The notes under the pieces: model-generated
Told to the model about the DNA's origin: nothing
What the model saw: only the letters and a program-made list of their open reading frames with translations
The model's database searches: none
Origin: Micromonospora qiuiae
GTDB taxonomy: Bacteria; Actinomycetota; Actinomycetes; Mycobacteriales; Micromonosporaceae
DNA length: 64,000 nucleotides
Assembly: GCF_016863555.1 (NCBI RefSeq)
Contig: NZ_BOPC01000022.1
Location: forward strand, 1-64,000
Reading direction: 5' to 3'
Shown here: positions 58,330-64,000 of the stretch, in pieces
Layout: the number at the start of each line of letters is the position of its first letter
Position numbering within the stretch: the first letter of the stretch is position 1
Position numbers and translations under genes: made by a program

Positions 58330-59136
58330 GTGGGCCGAAGTGCCGCTTTCTTCGATCTCGACAAGACCGTGATCGCCAAGTCGAGCGCCTTGGCGTTCGG
58401 TCGGCCGTTCTACCGGGACGGCCTCATCACCCGGCGAGACGTGGTCAAGTCGGCGTACGCGCAGCTGATGTTCCGGCTGGGCGGCACCGACGAGCAGACC
58501 ATGGCCCGGACCCGGGACTACCTTGCCACGCTCTGCAAGGGGTGGCAGGTGGAGCAGGTCCGTCAGATCGTCGCGGAAACGCTGCACGAGCTGATCAACC
58601 CTTATGTGTACGCCGAGGCCGCTGCCCTGATCGAGGAGCACCAGGCTGCCGGTCGGGACGTCGTCCTGGTTTCCGCCTCGGGTGAGGAGATGGTGCGCCC
58701 GATCGGCGCACTGCTCGGCATCACCGACGTGATCGCCACCCGGATGGGTGTGCTGGACGGCCGGTACAACGGCGAGGTCGAGTTCTACGCGGCCGGCCCG
58801 CGCAAGGTCGAGGCGGTCAGCGAACTCGCCGCCGAGCGCGGTTACAACCTGGCCGACTCGTACGCCTACTCCGACTCGTACAGCGATCGGCCCTTGCTGG
58901 AGTGCGTGGGCCACCCGACGGTGGTCAACCCGGACCGGCAGCTACGCAGGTTGGCCGTCGAGAACGCCTGGCCGGTGCTGGAGTTCCGGCACCCGGTCCC
59001 GCTGGGCCGGCGGCTGCGGGAACGGCCGGCCGTTCCGGTCGCGGCGGCCGCGCTCGGCGTGGGCGTCGGGGTGGCGATCGGTATCGCCTGGTACGGCCGC
59101 CACCGTCGCATCCGCGCCAGCGCCACCCCGGCCTGA
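58330..59136 (+). CDS. HAD-IB phosphatase (SerB1/Rv3661-like)
   Basis: A 268-residue HAD-IB phosphatase. Motif I is AAFFDLDKTVIAKSS (Asp nucleophile D9, D11), motif II VLVSASGEEMVRP, motif III K in GPRKVEAVSELA, and motif IV SYAYSDSYSDRPLLECVG. The four-helix cap lies between I and II. A C-terminal helix (about 238-256, VAAAALGVGVGVAIGIAW) may tether it to the membrane. Mycobacterial Rv3661 (SerB1) is the matching gene in the same place. Substrate is probably a phosphorylated small molecule. Transcription is probably leaderless. Confidence 0.93.
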   Translation: MGRSAAFFDLDKTVIAKSSALAFGRPFYRDGLITRRDVVKSAYAQLMFRLGGTDEQTMARTRDYLATLCKGWQVEQVRQIVAETLHELINPYVYAEAAALIEEHQAAGRDVVLVSASGEEMVRPIGALLGITDVIATRMGVLDGRYNGEVEFYAAGPRKVEAVSELAAERGYNLADSYAYSDSYSDRPLLECVGHPTVVNPDRQLRRLAVENAWPVLEFRHPVPLGRRLRERPAVPVAAAALGVGVGVAIGIAWYGRHRRIRASATPA

Positions 59137-59233
59137 GCTTCCGCCGCCGTACTCGCCTCGCCGCAGCCGGCGCCAGGACGGTGCCAGGACGGTGCCGGCA
59201 CCCACCGGCGGTCCGGGTCGCGGCGGCGGCCCG

Positions 59234-59980
59234 TCAGGTGGTGGCCAGCACCTCGTCACCGATGACCTTGAGCTGGTCGGCGCCCACCTCGACGGCGGCC
59301 ATGTAGTGGCGCAGCCAGGACCGCAGCCCGTCCGGGGTGCCGGTGGCGAAGGCGCCGGCCGCACCGACGTACTCCGGTTCACGCTCGTGGTGGCCGACGT
59401 CGACGGCGAGCAGCCCACGCGGGTCGAACCCGCTGGAGAGCAACACCAGGCGGGCGGCGCCCCGGGCCACCACGCCGGAGGGTCCGGGGAACGGGCGTAG
59501 GTTCAGCAGTTCTCCGTGTACGACGGCGGCCAGCACCAGTGGGGTGACCTTGGTGCCGCCGGCCACCAGCCCGGCCAGGACGTCCAGCCGGGCGGCGACC
59601 ACCGGATCGTCGACCGGCCGGCCCAGCTCGGCGTCGGTGACCAGGTCTCGGGCGGCGAGTACGTGCAGCTTCGCCAGTGCCTGCCGGGGGGCCTTCGGCC
59701 AGAGGTCACTCAACCCGGGCAGCGCCCCGGCGACCCGTAGGGCGCCCTGCAGCACCGGCTCGGTCACGGTGCCGGCGCGTACCGCCTCCCGCTCGTGGAT
59801 CCGGCCCTCCAGGGCGGCGCTGGCCACCGCGGACCGCAGGCTGACCTCGGCGGCGACCTGGCCCCCGTGCCGGCGCAGCGCGCGGTGGCCGAGCGCCTGG
59901 TCGAAGCGGGTGCGGGCCTGCTCGACGGCGTCGGCGACGTCGGCGAGGGCGAGCAGGGGCGCGAGCGGGTCGGTCGTCAC
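59234..59980 (-). CDS. Rv3662c-like protein with Fic-like motif
   Basis: A 248-residue helical protein, by position and pattern the counterpart of mycobacterial Rv3662c. It has helices like VADAVEQARTRFDQALGH and SAVASAALEGRIHEREAVRA, where the SALEGR-like part resembles the inhibitory helix region of Fic proteins. The segment LNLRPFPGPSGVVARGAARL looks like a degenerate Fic motif (HPFxxGNGRxAR), with the catalytic His replaced. It may be a Fic-fold protein without AMPylation activity. TAGCGT (59987-59992, minus strand) is 6 nt before GTG 59980, so it is probably leaderless. Confidence 0.75.
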   Translation of the reverse strand: MTTDPLAPLLALADVADAVEQARTRFDQALGHRALRRHGGQVAAEVSLRSAVASAALEGRIHEREAVRAGTVTEPVLQGALRVAGALPGLSDLWPKAPRQALAKLHVLAARDLVTDAELGRPVDDPVVAARLDVLAGLVAGGTKVTPLVLAAVVHGELLNLRPFPGPSGVVARGAARLVLLSSGFDPRGLLAVDVGHHEREPEYVGAAGAFATGTPDGLRSWLRHYMAAVEVGADQLKVIGDEVLATT

Positions 59981-59986
59981 CCCGTC

Positions 59987-59992
59987 ACGCTA
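59987..59992 (-). promoter_or_regulatory. Leaderless -10 for Rv3662c-like gene
   Basis: TAGCGT on the minus strand lies 6 nt before GTG 59980. Confidence 0.6.
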
Positions 59993-60079
59993 GCGACCTC
60001 GCGCCCTCGCCGGGCCACGGGTCACCGACGACGCGGCGCGCGCCACCGGCCTGCGGCACGTCGGCAGCCGGCTTGCGGT

Positions 60080-60133
60080 GTTAATAAGGGGCCCTTCCTC
60101 TACCGGAGGCGTTAAAAAGGGGCCCTTCCTTGC
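60080..60133 (+). repeat. 54-bp interspersed element, copy E
   Basis: GTTAATAAGGGGCCCTTCCT, CTACCGGAGGC, then GTTAAAAAGGGGCCCTTCCT. It is the only copy between divergent genes, 127 bp before acs. Confidence 0.9.
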
Positions 60134-60260
60134 ACCTCGGCGCGTGGGAGTGGCCGTTGGGCGACGGGGGCGGGTGGGTGCGGTCGCTTCGGTCGTTCGC
60201 CCCGGCTAACCTGCCCCGAAGAGACGCAGGCCACCCCCCTTAGCGACGAGGAGTAACGGC

Positions 60261-62255
60261 ATGAGTGAGGCATTGGCCAACTTGCTGAACGAGACGCGCC
60301 AGTTCCCGCCGCCGGCCGAACTCGCCGCTGACGCCAACGTCACCGCCGACGCGTACGCCGAGGCCGAGGCCGACCGGCTGGCCTTCTGGGAGCGCCAAGC
60401 CGGGCGGCTGATCTGGGCGAAGCAGTGGGACCAGGTGTTGGACTGGTCGAATCCGCCGTTCGCGAAGTGGTTCGTCGGCGGGCAACTGAACGTGGCGTAC
60501 AACTGTCTCGACCGGCACGTCGAGGCCGGCCGGGGCGACAAGGTGGCGATCCACTGGGAGGGCGAGCCCGGTGACACCCGCACCGTGACGTACGCCGAGC
60601 TGCACCGGCTGACCTGCCAGGCGGCGAACGCCCTCACCGAACTCGGCGTGGTCGCCGGTGACCGGGTGGCGATCTATCTGCCGATGGTCCCGGAGGCGGC
60701 GGTCGCGATGCTGGCCTGCGCCCGGATCGGCGCGACGCACAGCGTGGTGTTCGGTGGGTTCTCCGTCGAGTCGCTGACCAACCGGATCCAGGACGCCTCG
60801 GCCAAGGTGGTGATCACCGCCGACGGTGGCTACCGGCGGGGCAAGCCGTCCGCGCTGAAGCCGACCGTGGACGAGGCGGTGGCGAACTGCCCGTCAGTCG
60901 AGCACGTTCTGGTGGTCCGGCGCACCGGCGAGGAGGTCGCCTGGTCGGCGAAGGACCGCTGGTGGCACGAGACGGTGGAGACGGCGTCTGCCGAGCACAC
61001 CGCGGCGGCGTTCGACGCCGAGCACCCGCTGTTCATCCTCTACACCAGCGGCACCACCGCCCGCCCGAAGGGCATCCTGCACACCACCGGCGGCTATCTG
61101 ACGCAGGTGGCGTACACCACGCACGCGGTCTTCGACCTGAAGCCGGAGACCGATGTCTACTGGTGCACCGCCGACATCGGCTGGGTCACCGGCCACTCGT
61201 ACATTGTGTACGGTCCGCTCGCCAACGGCGCCACCCAGGTCATGTACGAGGGCACCCCGGACACCCCGCACAAGGGCCGGCTCTGGGAACTCGTCGACAA
61301 GTACGGGGTCACCATCCTCTACACGGCGCCCACCCTGATCCGGACGATGATGAAGTGGGGCGAGGAGATCCCCGCCGGGTACGAGTTGTCCTCGCTGCGG
61401 CTGTTGGGCAGCGTCGGCGAACCGATCAACCCCGAGGCGTGGATGTGGTACAGGCAGCACATCGGCCGCGGCGAACTGCCCGTGGTGGACACCTGGTGGC
61501 AGACCGAGACCGGCGCGATCATGATCTCGCCGCTGCCGGGTGTCACGGCCGCCAAGCCGGGCTCGGCGATGGCCCCGCTGCCCGGCATCGACGCCGACGT
61601 GGTCGACGACCAGGGCCAGTCGGTGCCCAACGGCGGCGGTGGCTATCTGGTGCTGCGTGAGCCGTGGCCGTCGATGCTGCGCACCGTCTGGGGTGACGAC
61701 AACCGCTTCATCGAGACGTACTGGTCGCGCTTTGGCGCGGGCGCGGGTGGCGCCACCGGCGCGGAGTGGGTCTACTTCGCCGGAGACGGCGCGAAGAAGG
61801 ACGACGACGGGCACATCTGGCTGCTCGGCCGGGTCGACGACGTGATGCTGGTGTCGGGGCACAACATCTCCACCACTGAGGTGGAGTCGGCGCTGGTGTC
61901 GCACCCGTCGGTGGCCGAGGCGGCGGTGGTCGGCGCCACGGACCCGACCACCGGCCAGGCGATCGTCGCCTTCGCCATTCCCCGCGGCACCGCGGAGACC
62001 GCCGGGGAGACGGGCGAGCAGCTCATCGCCGACCTGCGGGCCCACGTGGCGAAGACGCTCGGGCCGATCGCCAAGCCCCGGCAGATCATGCTGGTGCCGG
62101 AGTTGCCGAAGACCCGATCCGGCAAGATCATGCGCCGCCTGCTGCGGGACGTGGCGGAGAACCGCTCGCTGGGCGACGTGACCACGTTGCAGGACTCGTC
62201 CGTGATGGAGCTGATCGCGTCCGGCATGAGCGGCGGCAAGTCCGACGAGGACTGA
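60261..62255 (+). CDS. acs: Acetyl-CoA synthetase
   Basis: A 664-residue AMP-forming acetate:CoA ligase. Motifs: VVFGGFSVESLTNRIQD, the P-loop FILYTSGTTARPKG, WCTADIGWVTGHSY, TWWQTETGAIMI, the hinge LGRVDDVMLVSGHNISTTEV, and the acetylation-controlled lysine in LPKTRSGKIMRRLLRD. It makes acetyl-CoA from acetate by an acetyl-AMP intermediate. GAGGAG is placed 7 nt before ATG 60261. One copy of the 54-bp element lies in its upstream region. A 15-bp-stem terminator follows. The mycobacterial acs (Rv3667) is in the same neighbourhood. Confidence 0.97.
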   Translation: MSEALANLLNETRQFPPPAELAADANVTADAYAEAEADRLAFWERQAGRLIWAKQWDQVLDWSNPPFAKWFVGGQLNVAYNCLDRHVEAGRGDKVAIHWEGEPGDTRTVTYAELHRLTCQAANALTELGVVAGDRVAIYLPMVPEAAVAMLACARIGATHSVVFGGFSVESLTNRIQDASAKVVITADGGYRRGKPSALKPTVDEAVANCPSVEHVLVVRRTGEEVAWSAKDRWWHETVETASAEHTAAAFDAEHPLFILYTSGTTARPKGILHTTGGYLTQVAYTTHAVFDLKPETDVYWCTADIGWVTGHSYIVYGPLANGATQVMYEGTPDTPHKGRLWELVDKYGVTILYTAPTLIRTMMKWGEEIPAGYELSSLRLLGSVGEPINPEAWMWYRQHIGRGELPVVDTWWQTETGAIMISPLPGVTAAKPGSAMAPLPGIDADVVDDQGQSVPNGGGGYLVLREPWPSMLRTVWGDDNRFIETYWSRFGAGAGGATGAEWVYFAGDGAKKDDDGHIWLLGRVDDVMLVSGHNISTTEVESALVSHPSVAEAAVVGATDPTTGQAIVAFAIPRGTAETAGETGEQLIADLRAHVAKTLGPIAKPRQIMLVPELPKTRSGKIMRRLLRDVAENRSLGDVTTLQDSSVMELIASGMSGGKSDED

Positions 62256-62273
62256 CGGCAGGCGTACCACCGG

Positions 62274-62307
62274 GACGGGTGGCGGTCCGAAGGGACCGCC
62301 ACCCGTC
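62274..62307 (+). terminator. Terminator of acs
   Basis: Perfect 15-bp stem GACGGGTGGCGGTCC / GGACCGCCACCCGTC with a 4-nt loop, 18 bp after the acs stop. Confidence 0.87.
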
Positions 62308-62496
62308 GTCGTCTCGGCGGGCGCCGCCACCAAGGCGAACCCCCATCAAGCCACCAAGAAACCCCCATCAAATCGACGCAGCCCTCTTCCCAGCGGCCCC
62401 AGTAGTGCATAAGTTCACCAGTGGCCCCATTTGTGGAGGCCATTCCACCGGCCCACAACCCCCGATGGGTCGGTTCCCTCGATCCGGAGGTACCAC

Positions 62497-64000
62497 GTGC
62501 GGAAAGTCGCAGTGGGTCTGCTCGGGCTCTCGTTGACGGCGACTGGACTGACGGTCGGCGCATCTGCCGCCGCCGCGCCGGTGGCAGAGTCGCCGGCAGC
62601 CGCCCCGTCGGTCGCCGAGCCCGCCCACGCCGAACACGATCTGCCGAATCCGCTGGAGGAGAAGCGCCGCGCCCTGCGTCAGGAGGGTCTGAGCGAGGTG
62701 CTCTCGGGCCGCGCCACGCCGGAACGGATCAACGGCAGCACCGTGGTCAGGGTCGGCGACCGGGCCATCCGTGGCGGCAAGGCCGGTCGCAACGCCAGGA
62801 CCACCAAACACGGCAAGGGCCCCGCCGAGAAGCAGTACGTCGAACTGTCCCGGGAGAAGACCGACCAGATCTTCGTGATCCTCGCCGAGTTCGGCGACGA
62901 ACGGCACCCGAACTTCCCCGACCAGGACACCGACCCGGAGGTGCCCGGCCCGGCGCGGTTCGACGGGCCGCTGCACAACGAGATCCCGAAGCCGGACCGG
63001 CGGGTGGACAACTCCACCGTCTGGCAGCCGGACTACGACGCCGACCACTACCGGAAGCTCTACTTCGGCACCGGGCCCGGCGTCGAGTCGGTGAAGCAGT
63101 ACTTCGAGGCCCAGTCCTCCGGCCGCTACAGCGTCGACGGTGTGGTCACCGACTGGGTGAAGGTCAACTACAACCAGGCCCGGTACGGCCGCTCCAGCGG
63201 CTACCCGTGTGCGGAGATCATCTGCTCCAACGTCTGGGCGCTGGTGCGTGACGCGGCCAACCAGTGGGTCGCCGACCAGAAGGCGGCCGGCCGGAGCGAC
63301 GCGGAGATCGCCGCCGACGTACGGGCGATGGACAAATGGGACCGGTACGACCACGACGGTGACGGCGACTTCAACGAGCCGGACGGCTACATCGACCACT
63401 TCCAGATCGTGCATGCCGGCGGCGACATGGCCGACGTTGACCCGATCTACGGCGAGGACGCCATCTGGAGCCACCGCTGGTACGCGTACGCCTCCGACCA
63501 GGGTCGCACCGGCCCGCCGAACTTCCCGGCCGGCGGCACCCAGATCGGCAACACCGGTGTCTGGATCGGTGACTACACGATCCAGCCGGAGAACGGCGGC
63601 CGCAGCGTCTTCTACCACGAGTACGCCCACGACCTCGGCCTGCCAGACGACTACAACGTCATCAACGGCGGCGACAACAACAACGAGCACTGGACCCTGA
63701 TGGCCCAGAGCCGCCTCGGCGCCAAGAACGACGGCGGTATCGGCGAGCGCGGCGGCGACCTCGGCGCCTGGAACAAGCTCCAGCTCGGCTGGCTCGACTA
63801 CGAGGTGATCAAGGCCGGGCAGAAGCGCACCCTGGTCCTCGGCCCGCAGGAGTACCACACCGACGAGGCCCAGGCCGCCGTGGTGGTGCTGCCCGAGCGG
63901 GAGTACACCTTCGACAATGGCACGCCGTTCGAGGGCACCAAACAGTTCTTCTCCGGCAACGCCGACGACCTGAACAGCACCCTGACCCGTACGCTGGACC
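62497..64000 (+). CDS. Secreted M6 metalloprotease (immune inhibitor A-like), 3' end cut by window
   Basis: At least 501 residues, open to the window end. GTG 62497 has GGAGG 6 nt upstream. A signal peptide (RKVAVGLLGLSLTATGLTVG, cleavage near ASA/AAA) is followed by a propeptide region and the M6 domain. The zinc motif is YHEYAHDLGLPDDY (H374, E375, H378), with Asp/Glu further on. DRYDHDGDGDFNEPDGYID is a calcium-binding-like loop before it. Immune inhibitor A proteins are secreted proteases of bacilli and actinomycetes. Typical lengths are 700-800 residues, so about a third is missing from view. Confidence 0.93.
   Translation, partial: MRKVAVGLLGLSLTATGLTVGASAAAAPVAESPAAAPSVAEPAHAEHDLPNPLEEKRRALRQEGLSEVLSGRATPERINGSTVVRVGDRAIRGGKAGRNARTTKHGKGPAEKQYVELSREKTDQIFVILAEFGDERHPNFPDQDTDPEVPGPARFDGPLHNEIPKPDRRVDNSTVWQPDYDADHYRKLYFGTGPGVESVKQYFEAQSSGRYSVDGVVTDWVKVNYNQARYGRSSGYPCAEIICSNVWALVRDAANQWVADQKAAGRSDAEIAADVRAMDKWDRYDHDGDGDFNEPDGYIDHFQIVHAGGDMADVDPIYGEDAIWSHRWYAYASDQGRTGPPNFPAGGTQIGNTGVWIGDYTIQPENGGRSVFYHEYAHDLGLPDDYNVINGGDNNNEHWTLMAQSRLGAKNDGGIGERGGDLGAWNKLQLGWLDYEVIKAGQKRTLVLGPQEYHTDEAQAAVVVLPEREYTFDNGTPFEGTKQFFSGNADDLNSTLTRTLD

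Noticed and set aside
62368..63858. A 496-codon - strand frame
   Set aside because: Antisense to the secreted M6 protease, which has a signal peptide, ribosome site and zinc motif.

Overview
The window is high-GC actinobacterial DNA with many GTG starts. It is most likely Micromonospora or a close relative. That placement is an inference from gene content and the repeat families, not from a search. One stretch preserves the gene order known from mycobacteria around Rv3644c-Rv3667: holB, topA, DUF1998 helicase, a tad/flp pilus operon, 6C small RNA, HAD phosphatase, Rv3662c-like gene and acs.

Layout. 0.2-4.8 kb: GntR regulator, short DivIVA protein, an ArsR/SRPBCC divergent pair, a TIGR03089 protein, an APH-fold kinase and a secreted trypsin-like protease. 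4.9-8.1 kb: a split NHEJ locus (LigD-type polymerase and ligase, divergent from ku). 8.5-14.2 kb: secreted M1 peptidase, anchored FKBP, SCO6745-family protein, HAD hydrolase, quinone-reductase-like dehydrogenase, NUDIX. 14.3-19.4 kb: a heptose/glycosyl-transfer set (HldE-like, GT2, GT9) with Hsp20 and DUF2231. 19.5-24.6 kb: accessory region with a PPOX protein, a HEAT/MerR-HEAT pair behind a MerR-type operator, a truncated uridine kinase, and a sigma-factor operon bracketed by duplicated tRNA-Thr 3' ends. 24.6-45.3 kb: membrane metallophosphoesterase, RicT/PSP1, an EspC-like/YbaB trio, holB, MFS-thymidylate kinase fusion, an alanine-racemase-fold enzyme, TetR with a sugar-lactone oxidase, a solitary nuclease fusion, topA, H+-pyrophosphatase, RsbW/STAS. 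45.4-54.4 kb: DUF1998 helicase, LURP-one protein, tad operon. 54.7-57.5 kb: VHL-like membrane protein, small hypotheticals, PP2C pseudogene, NUDIX. 58.0-64 kb: 6C RNA, HAD phosphatase, Fic-like protein, acs, and a secreted M6 protease cut by the window end.

Two interspersed repeat families stand out. One is a 54-bp element present five times, always exactly 54 bp, often touching gene 3' ends and twice supplying stop codons. The other is a 48-bp nested hairpin present three times plus a longer variant, always just downstream of a gene. Ten genes show TANNNT 6-8 nt before the start codon, so leaderless transcription looks common. I saw no CRISPR array, transposase, integrase or rRNA.
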